DNA from: Ascaris suum
Taxonomy: Eukaryota; Nematoda; Chromadorea; Rhabditida; Ascarididae
NCBI GenBank assembly: GCA_013433145.1
Contig: CM024169.1
Span: 8,378,817 to 8,442,816, forward strand
DNA length: 64,000 nt
Direction of reading: 5' to 3'
Position 1 is the stretch's first letter. Each line of letters opens with the position of its first letter. The translations under genes and the position numbers were made by a program. This document shows, piece by piece, positions 45,648 through 60,600 of the stretch. The notes under the pieces are model-generated. The model did no database searches, had not been told where the DNA came from, and was given only the letters and a program-made list of their open reading frames with translations.

Positions 45648-48600
45648 GTATTTCTGGTCATCCCCCTTATTGTTCCCACTTTCTGCTCCACTGTTTATCT
45701 TCTCTCTCCTTCTTAGTTTATCTATTTACAGAATTATGTCGTATTATAGTTGTTCTACGCCCCCGGTTTCAGTTGGCGTGTTGAAACGTCGGCCTTTCAA
45801 AAAAAAAAGAAAATCAAGTAGAAACGGTCGTCGGCAATATACAACTAATTACCAAAGTGACTGCAGTTTTGAACCGATGTGAGACTGTGGGGGTTGGTGG
45901 TCTCTCAAGCGGTGCATCTTACCTCTAATGTATGAAAACAGGATAACTCTAATCTTAGAATAAACCGACGGTGGGGAATGCCTTCTTGAGAACTCGATTC
46001 TGCCTTTAAAATATTTGGAGAAAATTCGTGGTATCGCGACCTTTCATCTCTTTCCTTCGTCCTTAAAAAATGGTTTCTGCTGTCATATGCAGCGTTGTTT
46101 GCGGTCATGAGCCGAACTAACAGCAGGTTTAACACGGCCTCTCTTCTATCTTCAATCGCGGGTTGCACCACTCCGTCTTCCTCTAAAAGGCATTTTGTCT
46201 GAACAATTGCTCAAAACTAAGAGTTTTTTGCGATCACATATTTGCATATCGCATTTAGTTGATGTGTTCCATTGCTGCTAAACTGTGTTACAGTTTTATA
46301 TGCTGTTTTCGTTTGAGAATATGTTAAGTTGGGAAAGTTTACGGTGAAGCAGTTAAGGATGAGAATTGGACAATTTACCCGAGTACAGATGGAGGACTAT
46401 TCGAGGGAGCGTCGGCAAAGAGGAGGCAGTGGCAACTCACGTCACAGCGCATTCTGCAGCAATAATTGTGGTGTAATTTTTTAAAACTCACTTATTGCTT
46501 CCAAAGTGAACTATGAATATTGGAAAGTGAAGCAATTTGTTTGGGTGCTATCGTAACCTTTTAACATTCTGCTTTAATTTCAGCATCTGTTGATAATTTT
46601 TTGAACGTCGATGCTTGGGGCGATTTTAACTTTCTTTTTGGAGTATAAAACGGAAGGAGAGACATCTCACAATTCGCCCACAGGCGAGACAAAAGATTTG
46701 TGCTAAGGGAATGTAATTATATAGCAAGCAGCATGAAGGGTTTGGCAACATGCGTTGGCTGAATATTCAGCGATGGGGTAAACTTTTTGCGCCATTTTAT
46801 TTGAGTGGCCTCTCATTCTTCCTCTTTTTTAATGAAGATTGTTAGAAAACAGCCAGGCTTCCGTAGCTGCTGTAAGTGAGTGAAAAGTACTGCCTCAGCA
46901 TGAATCTCTATAGGTGAATGACTACGCGGAACGGCCATCGTTTGAGGATACACACGGAGTTCAGGGTGCTGTAAGAGTTCGAAGTGCTTCGTTGTGCAGT
47001 CATCAAAGCAATGTAATACTTGCGTTTTTCTTGGAGGTGAACTGCTTCGATAGCAGGTTTCATAGCTCGCTCTCCTGAATTAACCCACCTTGACCAAGGA
47101 CTCAGTTTCAGCTTGCAGCCAGTTATTAAAAAAACAGCTTAAGGTAAAGAGAGAAAACAAAGAAATGTCGTCAGTGTAAATTAGGTTGTCTCTGATGACC
47201 GAGTTGGAAGCATTCGATCGCTCTTCGAGAATTTTAACTTTTTTGTATTTATTAATAAAAAATGACTTCGTTGGGAAATCATTTTATTGGAAAGTTGTAA
47301 GACAATTCGTTTCCTTCTAAAATAGAGATTTACACATTAGAGTTGATACGCCATTTGAAGTAATTCTAGAAAGAGAACGACTGCGGTCGTGAGTCGTCAA
47401 CACTGAACACTTGTGCGTGTGCAACTCGGGAAATCAGTCAGGTGAGATATATGATTTTTCTCATCTTTACACGTTTCTTTCAGTTTTTTTACTGGAAGAA
47501 AAATGTTCTACCGCGTCTTGAATCGTTCACCTGCAGTCGATTTCTGCCTCCTGAACCTGTTTGTGCAGAAAGATCTGAAGACCTTTGTCGGCGCATCAAA
47601 TTGAATTCTTTGACCGTATTATGCTTCGATGTGTAATTTGCTTAAAAATTTCTCGACAGTTGAAATCAGATAGTCATTGAAACTTCGACTTAACTTGGAC
47701 TCGTATTACCTAAATAATTTCAGATCCTAACGACAAGGTGCCCTGTACTGAAGTATGTTTTTCCTTTGTTGAAATTAGCTTAGCGAGTGCTCTTTGCATT
47801 GAAATTTGAGTTTCTTTTCTGGATAAGAAAAAGCGTCTTGAACCAAAAACGGCATATGAAACAAGAGGTTGTAAGTATGCATTGATGAAAGCATCGTATA
47901 CCTGAGTATTCGTCGATAATACGAGCAAAGCTGAAGAAAACGTCGAATAGTGGAAGAAGTGATTTTGTTGTTGTTCAGCGAAGCAGAAAATTAGTCCATG
48001 CACTTTTGTGGCGAACAGATAACACACAGTGACTCTGTTCTTGTAAGGCATAACAAATTTTTGCTTTTTTGCTGTAAATTTCGATTTGGTTTTTTCAGTA
48101 CCTCCATCCCTTTCGTATTTCAGGGTTATATCCAGTAGTAAGAAATATTCGAATTTTTATCTATCGTTTATATCATTTCATTCGATTGCAGATTATATAT
48201 GATTCTTTTGCCTATACGGCGAAAGTTGATTTGTTAGAAAAATAATAGATTTGCTTGAACAATGTTCTTTTTCATCCCATTATCACCTTTTTGCCTATGA
48301 ACTGGATTGTTAGGGGAATGAAGCAAATAGAGTCTGGAGATTGTGATAAGACGCCGCGAATTCAACTACCACAGATCGTCTTTCGCATGCAAGGGAAAAG
48401 CTGTCAAAAATGAAAGGAGCTGTGTTGACATCTATTAATCATCTATTAGTGGTCCGTGGTTAGTGCGTTGCACACAGTCTTCATTGGGGCTACTCTATTC
48501 GCAGGTTTTTTAATGTTGGAGACCTCGGCTCTTCAGTTTTCTCCAAGGAGCATCAGGAATCCTTGGGTTGGGGATCTCTTTCAAAAATTTTTGTATGGCT

Positions 48601-51600
48601 GCGTTGGACGTCTGCAGACCGATGCTCCGCGCTACTGAACTGTAGACATGGTTTGGGTAGGCACCGTGCGTTTGTGCAACCACAGTGCACTTTTTTCAGT
48701 CACTATTATTCTGCGTCATCCATATATTATGACGGAGTAACTAGGGCTTGCTGTTGTTAGAACAGATCTAACCCTTCCCTCAGTCTTCTTATTTTGTAGG
48801 ACGCCTTTGCTCACCTGTTTAGCATAAGGGCAACATTTTTTTCATCACGTATGCGACGACAGTTAATGAGCGTTTGTCTGTCCATAACTTTTTTGCTTTT
48901 TCAATATTTTTACTGGTAGCCACGTTGCATGCCGTTATATGTTTAGGTGGAACTGACGGCACCAATCAAGCAAACGTCTCGGTCGTCGACAGCATTTGAT
49001 GGTGGCCAACAAGCTCATGTTAGCTTTGCCTCTATTCCCGTCCTGTGTGCTCACCCGGACGACCGTTTCGGTGACCAGTCCTACCTCACTGCTAAGGTTC
49101 GTTTGATGGACATTTGGAAAAGTGACTGGATCTTAAGAGGTCAGTTGAGACGTGGAGTGATAGTGAAAAAGAGAGGGAGGGAGAACGTTATACGACACTT
49201 TAGAGTGGTTTTTTTCTCGTTCCTGTTTTATCTGAGAGAACCAACCAGTGTGTGGAATATAAACCTTATATAGGCACTTTTGATGTACCTTGGGTGGGGA
49301 GCGATCAAGAGTAAACAGAATTACTGTAAGAGAGTTTTAGGAATGAACCTGAATTTGCCGAATTGTTTCCTAATATTCTTGGTGACATTTGTTCATCTTA
49401 ATAGCGCTAAATTCAGCCTTCATATTTCTGGTTATATCGAAAATGAGTTCCATTGCAAAATGAAACTCCATAATGGGTTTCGCAACTGCATTATGCAAAT
49501 TAATGTATTTTTGCAATGTGCAAGGAGTGTTCATTTGCAGTTTTGTAGAAATGATTGGATTGCAATCAAAATTGAATCGCTTTGTAGCCTCTGCTGAGGA
49601 CAGTTATATTCACAGAAGGTAAACGCATTCATAGAAATTTCCTAAAGCGATATAAATATCATCGGATTGAATGAATGCGATGAAAAAAATGAAAGTATAG
49701 CTGCTCATTTTAGCGAATGAAATCATTTTTAAGCGCTTCGTCAAGTTATATCGTTCTCGTGGAGATTAAAATGAAATGAAAAATATGCGTTGTGGATAGG
49801 AATTGAAGGTTTTTGCTGCTTCCAATAGTTCCTTCGTTGCGAGATCAACATCAGCTGCAATTGTGGTGTGATCGCTAAGCTTCGGATATTTCACTTCGTT
49901 GCTTTTCTTTGAAGATCCGATTCAAGCCGTCGAAAGACCACCAACCAACGCCAGGCAGAGGAGTCCTCATCAGTGAATCGTCGAGAAACATTGCACAGTC
50001 AGGTGAACGTGCGGCGATATCGACGCAACGGTGCAGCATTTCGCCGAACTCGACCAACACTGAAGCGAACTGTATCTCACTCACGGTAAAACTGACGTTG
50101 CTTGTGGCAAAGGTAGTGGACCGAGCAGGAGGGAGGGCAGCCAGTTCTCCAAAGGATTGAGGCTGGGAGGGGTAGAGGTGATAGGCGGTCTGTAACATAT
50201 GAGACAAAATGAACTTTTCATTTTTTCATGTTGATATCATTGCTCAGGTTCCATTTTCCCGTCGTTTTTTGAGTTTATGCTGTGTTAAAACTCTACGATC
50301 AGGGATATCAGTCCAGGCTTATCAAGAAATGCCTCGAAAAATAATGTGGCTATGGATGCGCACTAAAGGCCGTATATCCCAAAGACCAAAGGGTAAACTC
50401 TATCGGTCTGGGAAGAATAGGGCAGTTCGTATCCATTGAGACATTGCTTTCATAATGCAGGAGGAACCTCGAAAACACTCGCCGATTCCTCAGGTCCCAG
50501 AACTTCCAAATGTGGGAACCTTCTCCAAAGCTTTTTGCATGCAAGCGCTTTCCAAATATTCATTTCTTGTCAGCGTAGGCCTTCGACAAAGTTCACTTGG
50601 GGAACCTTGAATTCCGACACTGTTGCTGATTCCGTCCTTAAGGAGGGTGGAAAAGTTGCTTAAATTTAGGTAGGAAGGAGAGAGGATAGTCAGCCGTACT
50701 GTTTATGGCAAAACCGGGGTCAGAGACGATCCTTATGAAGTCGTCATCATTGCTACACAGTTGCGGGCAGTTTTGTTGGACTCGTTATAAAATTGTTGCT
50801 GATACGCTTTATCACTTTGACTGTCTTTTCGGTTACAGTTACCTAGCGTTCATGAGTTTCTTTGAAAATTGTATGTTCCAAAGGGATTTTTTTGTGATTT
50901 TGAGTGTGATATTGCTTCGCATATTCTGAACCGCCGATTTCACGTTTGTTGGATGTAGTTGCAGTTTCAGGAGTCAGCCACATCACAGATGATGCGACCA
51001 GATAGGCTTCTGTCAACTCCCGCATCGGCTGTCACTAAAACACAGTACACCCATCCAACGTTCGGCAGGAAGAAGGCGCCTCTGATCTCGGTTTGTTTCT
51101 TTTCTTGGAGAATTTTGATGCTTGCTGCAAGCTGCAACCCCAAGAAATTATTTGTCGCGAATTTTTCTTGTTTTACCGATGCGTGTTAGTCAGGAATGTT
51201 GTTTATATGGTTCAGGTTGTCTCTGCTAAGCCGAGCACCACAGGCGGCGCTCCCCACCTTCCCTTTCCCACCCCATACCCCTCCCCTCTCTTCCTGCCCT
51301 ACTAACACGACGATGCGATTTGTGATGATATGGAAGTGATACCGTAGCTTAGTCTGTATCTCTTTAGAAAGATGCGCAAGAATTTCGTCGTGATGCTTTA
51401 TGTAAGCAACAGATGTTTTGACGCTCGATAGTCCATCAGTTAGCTTCTCATCAAATAAATTTTTTTAGAGCTGGCGTAAGTCTTCCGAGTCGACGGTTAA
51501 TTGTCGGTGTGCTTGTTAATGGAAAATTGCACAAAAAGCCATTTTAAACATCCTTCTATACTTTCATCTGGAAGAAGACAGGGATGCGAGAGAGCACATA

Positions 51601-54600
51601 ATTGCTGCTGATTCTGGCGAGTTAGTTGAAATCATTACCCAACTCTCGTGCATGGCACCTTTGCTCGTTCTCGCGCCACATCGTTTTTTCGATTCTTGAT
51701 CTAATGAATCAGTTCAGATTGCTTCGTTCACGTAACTCTTTTCTGCAAATAGTCTGAACACTTAAGACATGTATGATAAAATAAGGCACCGTCAGTCATC
51801 TTCGTGTCCAATTTCATGGGTACCAAAGTTTGATCAGAAACATCATTTCTGAAACATTTTCCGCCGAAATCAGCCCCATTTATGCAATTTGTCGAGTAAT
51901 CTTTTGCACCGATCCTTTGCAGCGTCGTGCTATCGACTTTTCTCATGCAAAGGAGCTTGCTTCTTCCACCCCGCCGCAGCAAACCGGAAACTCCAATCTT
52001 GGTGAGGTGGGTAAACGTTATATTTGCTTGTTTTGAGGGAAACGGTATAGGGGAAGGAGATATTGCCCAATTTCGTTTGCTCGTTGCGAAAGGGAAACTC
52101 TTGATTGCTTTTATTGAGTTTATATACGTACTTAGCTACTCAATTGTGATGCCCGCATGTTCATTTGCGAGATCATCGGAAAGCAGACGTATGCTCAGTG
52201 ATAACCGCAAATGGGTGGGTATGTCACCGGAAGGTGCGATCGAACGGTGGTCACTTTCAGAGGTTGGAGAATAAATTTATTTCGAGTTATTTTTAAAGTA
52301 ATTCAACAGTGGAATATTGTTTTTGTTCGGATGATTAACTAAAAAGAGACAAAACGAGCAATTACTATCCTTTTTGATTTCTATTTTGTTTTGGTGAATT
52401 GGTGGGGAACGTTCAACTGTGGATTGTTTGCACCGATGCATCGATCTCATTCACAGATTGAAGTTGTAATGTTTTTTTGCAGCCTCTTTCAAATAAGTTT
52501 CTTTCTGCTTGCTCAACTGAGGAGGATGCGATTAAAAGTCAGGCTAGCATCAGATGTTTTCATTTAATTGGGTGATGAACATTTCAGAAAGGAACATGCG
52601 AGGTTCTACCGGTGGGGTCACAGATGCGGAAACTAGGCTCAGTGAATAGCAGCAGTTCGAGGCAGACAAATTTGTCACTACAAAAGGGTCCAACACATTC
52701 ATACCCGCCTCGCTATCAGGATCAAGCAACAGAGCCGAGCGCGATTTCTCCCGGCGTGATTTATCGAACGCGATTTGGCGAAGAGATCGTTACTCAGTCT
52801 CCTGAGGTCCTTTAGCCCGTTCTTTTTCCTTATTGATGAGGAAAAATTTTGGCGATTCTGTCATAGGCTTCTGCATCTGACGTTTTCTTGTGGAAATGGT
52901 CCCTCAGATATGAGTGACGACACCTTTTCGGCTATTGAAATCCTAGCCGAAATTTTTTCTGTTTGAATGTTGTGGCGGCCTTTCTTACTCCTTCCTCACT
53001 TCGCTCTATCAACCTCAGTGTTCATTTGCTGCTTGTAAATATTTTTTTCCTTTGATTTGCTGCTTCAAACAATATTCTTCAACGAGTTAAGTTTAGGTGA
53101 AACAACGTGCGACGCATTTGGTCAACAGCATACTGCAGCAACGTGCGAACAATAGTCCTGCTCTAAACTCCACGAATTCACCTATACGTCCACTCTGGAA
53201 TCGACCCTTCGGCAAGTGCAACGCCTCTACACGTAACCATTTCACGTACCAACAGGTCTTTTATTCACTTTTTCGTCACTTCGCTTGAGGTTAACGGCTG
53301 TTAGAATTTTACTGTTGTAGAAACTTTTACCGCGGTTGAAGATACTATAAAATATAGGTAATCTCACCGCACTACTCTCGACTGAAATTGAAGCAAGTTC
53401 CTCACCTGTTGTTTGGGGTGGAGTAAATTTCTGAATGACCGGAACAAGCAATCCGTAAGTCGTAGTACGAAAACAGACTCAACTGTGGAATGGCCAGCCG
53501 ATCGAATAAGGATTCTTTAAACGATTCTAGAAATTCAAAAGAGACTGTGCTCGACAGATAAGTGCTGATGCACATTGATCGGGATAAAGTGTTCTGCTTT
53601 TGAATGTTAAGTTTTAATTCTGGAGCTCTGAGGAGGAAAAAGCACCAGATGGGACACCATGTTGTCGGACACTCATGGAACGTCTGCTCATTTATGCATC
53701 CTTTAACTTATTATTTGCTGATATGAAATCCATTTCTGAGACACGAAACAGCGCTGCTTTTTTCTTTTGTAGCTGGGAGGATGTGCTTTACATGCACAGA
53801 GCACATTGTAACGACATTTCGTGCGTATGCTTATGTGTGTATTTGTCTGCCAGATCATTCGCCCGGCAAACCATGGAGGCTAGGATTATGAAATGTGGCG
53901 GACATAGTATAAACCATTGGGTGGCGTCCTAAGTTCTGTGCCATTTAATATCAAATTGATTAATCAATGTCGAGAGGAATTTTGATTATTCGAATGCGTC
54001 AAGAAATTTCCATGCATTTTGCACCGACCAGTCTTTCATTTTTAACTACCCGAGCCACGGCAAATAAATTTTTCATGGAGGATTTTGTGTAAGCGGCGCG
54101 ATCAACTGTGATATGGAAAATGCGTGCATTTTGTTGTACATTAGCTTCTATAAAACTAGTTGGTGATATAAGCGGGATGGAAAGCGTCACATATTGTGCC
54201 AACTGCCTTGGCATTATAGATAGAGGTGGTGCGCTTCCAAAAAAATAGTTTTTCATCATTTTCTCCGTCTTTCCTTTTCCCGAATTCTTTGATGGCTTGC
54301 ATTTTCCACTCTGTAGCCTGCAGGTTGTGTGCTTAAGTGTTCACTTACGAGCCGTTTTGAGCGAAGTAGAATTTTTCTACGAGATAAGGTTTGGTTTCTC
54401 AGTCGAGTCGAATAAATTTTAGACTGTTAACTGTCAGGGTATCCAAGCAGGGTTCCCACTGAGAGGGCTTCACTAGCGGTGTATTCCTAATTTCCAAACT
54501 ACATCAACAAAGGTGATAGCTCCACGCAAAGCACCGACGAAGGTTCATTTTTTTTCAGTTAAAGTCGCCGTCTTTTTAGAATCAAACGGATCGCGCCCGG

Positions 54601-57600
54601 CGAAATGGGAATGTGGCGATGCCAAAGGTATCCGAAGTGGTCATCAACCTCAAGGTTAGAGTACGCATCTGAGCTGGAAGTCGTATGAGCCATTCGAGCA
54701 TATAGCAACGCTTCATTTGAACGATGACTCGGGAGAACAATTTAGGGGAATTGGGAATGTTTTTCGAAATTCTTACTTCTTTTATCGTGCGTCCGGCGAA
54801 CTTGCTTGCCGAAATATATTATGATGATGCCGTGTCTGTGCGTCTCTTTGCATGTTTGCATGTTTGCCTGACGACTTCAAATCGCGGGCCACTGACGCTG
54901 AAGTTGTAAAATTTAATGGCTGTAATGCCTTAGAGGGGGTTCGGATTAAAGATCTGTAGGCATTCAGAAGCAGAAAGAAATATGCGTCTAGCACCGCTTT
55001 GGTCACAGAAAAACGAGCTTTCTTTAATGAGCTTTACGACGATGTGTTCATTTGTAGGGGCACTCGAAAAATGGACAGTCATTATGCGTGTTTTACTTTC
55101 TTTGGTAATCTGTGAAACTGTTTTGCGGGGCGACTTATATGTTTGAGCACATATCATATCAGTTTCCATGGCACTTTTTGTGCTCGTTTTAGGGGTGTGT
55201 TAATAGTTGATTGATGTTCTCGGTGATCGTTTTGTAGTTTTTATTGTTGCATCATTTTGCTTCACGAAAGTTCTGCCTAGCGCTGTGATCCGTCACCGCC
55301 GTTTTCAAAGCTCTCAACGCCGAGACCTTTGGAGACAAAGAAGGAGGAAGTTGATCGCGAGCTAATTCGACGAACAATTTCCGTAACAAACAGCGGACGT
55401 TCTACCATTAGGTAGTCTTCTTGTCGTTATTTCTGCTTCAGTTTTATAAAGACAAATGTTTGAGAGAGGAGAGACATCGAAAAGCGTGAGTTTTGGAAAT
55501 GCTTTTTGACCTATTTGATATTTGAAGTCAAACTGACAGGCACAAATTTTTCAGCAGCAAATGTTACTATGTAGTGTTGCTTCTGGAATCATTGTGTGGA
55601 TTCTAACAGGTTCATTTTTCCTGTTTTAAGTAGTGCGCTGTCGAATAAAGGGATCAGATGAGTTGATTACAAGAGCTTTTGTTATTTAGAGTGCCGTTTA
55701 AAGTTTCAAAGAAGTTATTTGGCGTTGAATCTCAAGAAAGTCGACTTAAGAAAGCGTTACAAAGTCTTTTCCATGCAGCAATAAGTTGCAATAATGCTAA
55801 TGTCTAACGAGAGAGCCTCAGTTCATATCGTTTATATTATTGGCCAGAAATTTGTGTGTATTAGTTTGAGCCTGCGTAGCAGCATTAGTGGGCGCAGTAA
55901 TTGATCTCAAAACTTTTCGAGCTTTTCGCACATTCCTACTTGTTGCCACAAAATGGGGGAAGCGGGAGAGAGGAGATGAGCACTTTCCGAAACCAGTACT
56001 CCATAACCTGAGACCGCAGAATAAAGCGAAGTAAAAAAATATCAGAAGCAAGCATATGTTTATTTGTTGTCACCGTGCTATAACTTTGCTGGTCGATGGT
56101 CGTTAGTGTTCAGCAATAAGAAAACATTGTGTTACACCTATAATCTATCATCTTCTATTGCTGCTCATTTGAAGAGATCGTGTTCCGCGCGGACAAACTC
56201 GTAGGTTGGCCTCAATGTTCGATACGATGACAGAGGAAGCAATAGCGGAAATGACATCCGAGCGTGCTCGCCTGCAAGCGAATGCATCAATGCGTCGCAA
56301 CAGTTCCGTTCCTCCACAGACGCCGACTCGCGTTGATCACGGAGAGCGCAATGCATTCAATGCGCTAGGCAAAGGAAGCCTTGGTGAGCCAAGGAATTTG
56401 GTTGCTTCTTGTCTGCTTAGAAGTGCAGAAGCTTGGATCATTCGCTATTAGTGTAGCTGAAAAAACTTCATAAGCAAGGATGCTACGGAATTGCAAGTGA
56501 ATTCGGGAATTTTGATAGATTTATAGATGTGGTGAAAGCTGGGCCAACGTTTTTTGTGAGTTCGAAGTTGTCTTTAGTCTCGTCGTGGGCAGCGTTTTTC
56601 CGAGATATGCCTACTTGATGTTTTTTTTTCCAATGCACCGAGAGTCATTGCATTTTGGTCCATATATCGAATAACAGCAGAATAGAACAAATGGTGCCAA
56701 AATTCTTTATTTTTCGTGGTCGTCGTTTCTGGCCACTTGAAAACCGATGATGAAATTCTGCCACGGTTCGTAATTGCTTGAGAGTCCGTTTACAGTTGAA
56801 GTGAATTCTTTAGAATTGATCAATGACAATAAAGATGTGTTGTTGCGTTAAATGTTTTTTCGTTGCAAAATGCTATATATTTTCTGGTGTTTGTTTGCAG
56901 TCATTGTGGAAACATTCGGTCTATTGATTTATACTGAGGGAAGTCGTGAATGACAAAGCCGCTTTATATTCGTATCGCGAAGTCATAAAGCTCATTTCTC
57001 TCTCCTCAGTCATATTTTAAGCTAGACTCTTACTGGAATTCTCGTGATTTTCTGTTCTCTCAGATGACAGCTTTCTGGTGGAACGTCACTGTGAAAGTGG
57101 CGAAGGGACGCGCTACATTAGTGAGGTGACGTTCCGCACGAATCGTGTGCTCGAGAGCAGCAATGACAGACCTATTCGCGGCCATTGCCGAAGTCAGTCT
57201 CTGCAGTCAACACAGTTTGTGGAAGTGACCGCAACTCCCGATGCGCACTCCATCAATGCCCAGTTCGTTATCGCTTCATACTTCCATTTCTCACCGCACT
57301 GATCACTTGTGATCAAATTTTATCGTAGATTCCGGAAAATTTCGTCGTTTATAGCATTCAGCCAGAATTTATGCTTCACTGGATTTAACGCAAAATTTTT
57401 CTAAGTATATAAGTAAAGGAAATGAGTTTGTAGCGCTAGTAGTGAGCCCTCAAGAAATTTATTCCCTTCGTATTCTTTGTACATCACGACACTTCTTAAG
57501 TAAACTTATGTCGTTGCACCAGCAAATAGGAGAGTAGCTGAATCCTGATATGCCAGTAATATCAGAAAGAGGACGTTTAGCATGAGATATCTGGTGGCAC

Positions 57601-60600
57601 CAGATCTTTTAATGGGCTAGAATTCGACCCGTGTTGATAAGAAATGCCCAGGTTGTTGCTAGGACCTGTCAGCATCGCGTGGCGGAAAATACTGATATGT
57701 TATGGTTGGTTATTATAAAAGATAATTTCCAGTTTCGACAGTGTCGCAACGACAAAGCGCTATTTTGAATCGCAAATTTCTGCAACGCATAGAGGTCCTC
57801 CATCAGTAACATCAACCAATGAGGTTCATATGCAACCATCTTCGATAACGCTGAAGGGGGCTAATAACAATGTGGAGTTCGGTGACGACGTTTTTGAGGG
57901 ATATACTGATCACGAAAGGATCGAAGCAGTGAGACGTCCACCTGAACCCATCAGATCTCAGAGAGCTGCTTCCAACGGCGATGCATGTTCCATGCCTATT
58001 GGAATGGAAAGTGCACGGCACTATCAAAACGAAGCGCAGCAGGTGAGGCGTTTCCACGCAGTGGTATATCAATCGGGAAATTGCGTTTTTTTGAGATTCT
58101 TGCAATTTCGTCTCATTTTTGTGTTTTTTGCCCACCAGAAATGACACATTGCTGGAGTTCTGTTACTTCGCCGTTTGCTTATTTCAAGCCGAAATCCGTT
58201 CAGTCGATTCGTAGAAGTGTAAATAATTCTACAAATACTTTACACACCAATCCTGATCGGGATGCTGAAAAAATCGTCATCATCTCCCACGAATTCTTCT
58301 TTTGATAAAACCAATTGGATTTTTACGTAATGAAGTTTCCGGTTTAAAATATCGCCAAGGTTGGAGGTTTTTTTAGAATGGCTTAGTTCTGTTCAGTCCA
58401 GTTTTGCCGAATGGAGCCGACTGTGGCTAAGAGGGATTGAGTATAAAATGGCGATTGTTAGGCGTGTCATTTTCTTTTTGTTTTCCCTAAATCATTTTTG
58501 AAAACCACGCATGCTGAATTGTTCTTTTTCGCGTAGAAGTCGCAAATTCATCATTATTCCTTTACAGCGTGCGAGCGACGTACAACGAATTGAGAGCGAT
58601 CACTGCGACCGACCTACAGGAAAAGTGAGGAACAATTGAACTCTGTCTGGGTTTGTGGAATGCATCTGACAGAGCATCTCTTCCAAGTTTCGGATGCATA
58701 CCGGATATTATTATTTGCTTTTCTGTAAAAAATGGATAGGTTTGCACTATATTTGTTGCGAGTCATTTCTTAGTGCTGGTCTTATTGCTGGAATGTTGCG
58801 ATGGTAAAGAATCAGCGGGATAGAGTTGGATATATTTGTTTTTTTTTGTGATAAGAAATGCTGCTTATGTGGTGTGCTGCATCCACTAGGGTGAGAGTGT
58901 ACTCGTATTGGAGTTCGTTCTGTTGCAGCTTCATGGGAAGTATGCAAATGTTTATGCGTCAAGCGGTGACAACACACGCAACGGTGAGGGTGAGCACGGA
59001 CATGTCCACACAAGCAGCATCAATACCAATGCGCTATCACCGCTCCATTCTACTACACCCAACGGAAATCTCTGTGATCATAACTCTAATAGGTGCATAT
59101 CGCATGATTACTTGTGCAAAGGTAAGGGCTGAGTGAATGCCTCTTTAAAAGGAGTTGTAAACTAATTGTCGTGTGGAAATGATGGTTGTCTTGTACAGGT
59201 GATTAAGGCTGCAGACGATTGGAAGCTGTTGGTGCGCATGCTCCAGGCATTCGTTTTCTTTGGGCATACGGTGAAAATTTTCCAAACAAGAAGAAAGAGG
59301 GATTGGGGCAGAGGCGTTGTCCATCAGAGTAGTTGATATTCATGCAGAGGAGTGCTATCATTACACCATTGTCTTGATGAGGTTGCCGAATGGTCCTTTT
59401 TTGCGGGGAATTTCTCTGCGCTTTTATTATAACTCCGCTTGCATTGCGCACTGCAGAAAAGGCGAATGTTTTCGTGCTTATGCATTGATTTTTTGTTTCA
59501 TGTGGTGTACCTTAGTAATACCACAACTGCTTTCCACATACTTTTGAAGAACATGGAAGTATTTCACTTTATCTCGCATGCTAATTTTGCCCTTCCTGCA
59601 GCAGTAGAAAGGGGTACTTTGATTAAAAGAGTAACACTCTGTCTGGATAGGCATCTGTTTGTGTTCCTCAGAGTGCATCGCTTGGATGTAGGTGCAGCAT
59701 TCCGATACTTGACTGTGTATAAAATTGCGAGGTACTTCGGACATCTTGAGTTTCTGGTTCGTTAGTTGTGAAGTTTGAATTATTAGCAAATCAAGGGGGA
59801 CAAGATCGGGGGGGGGGGGGGGAGGCGGAGTCATTGTAACTAACAGCACTACAAGACATTTAAAACAGCTTGAATAAGCCGCAAGGTGATCAGAATAATA
59901 AAAGGACATCTAGAACTTTCCAGGGAATTTGTGGTGTTTCTATATTTTCTTTCGCATGAGATTTCAGGCGAAATCTGCGTTTTCTTCTCGCTTTAAATTT
60001 GTTTCGTTTTTTTGACTCGACAGCACAATATCATTTTGCAGAACATATGGCACCAAATGGAAATGAGCCGCGTTGCGAGGTTGTGGACAATATTGCGGAA
60101 GTGAGCAAAGCATTCGCTTTTGTTGATAAGGTACTGGAAATACTTTTATTGCGCTAGTAAATGAATTATGTTGCCTTTACGGAGTTCTTTTCTCAGGCCT
60201 TGTGTAAATTTCCGTTTGTTCTAAAATAATTTCCATGCGGCTATCCGCTAACATGTGCAGATTGTCGCATGACACTCTTTGTCATCGCTAATATCCTTCA
60301 TGAACCTAATTACCGAAATCTTAACGATTTGCCGTAATCAACTACTTAATTCACTAAAGGAATTTAGAAAAATCAGTAATGTTGGTTGGTCTTTGAAAAT
60401 GGAATCCTTTGATATTGGCTATCATACAAGCAGTTCTCTTCGCTGAATGCTGCATTATTGTTTCAGGCTGTGATTTCTTGCTTTTGCATTCTTTTTTGTC
60501 ATTGAATTATTTGAAATTTTATTGTGTGTCTCTCATCAGCTTGAGCATGCTTAGGGTTTGATGGCTGATGACTTCCCGACGGAATGGCAACATGATTTCA

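Noticed and set aside
46914..46970. Exon-like VNDYAERPSFEDTHGVQGA before GTAAGA
   Set aside because: Phase 0/0 does not fit the 45878 to 47537 chain. Kept only as a possible alternative exon of gene B.
47724..47752. 29-base exon-like stretch between TTTCAG and GTATGT
   Set aside because: Including it breaks the frame between 47615 and 48947.
52150..52264. Exon-like frame between gene B exons (SESRRMLSDNRKWVGMSPEG..., ending GAG/GTTGGA)
   Set aside because: All candidate acceptors give the wrong phase for its phase-0 neighbours, and gene A has no counterpart.
59478..59909. 143-codon minus-strand open frame with a Pro run
   Set aside because: The Pro run is only the translated 15-G tract; the rest is intronic.
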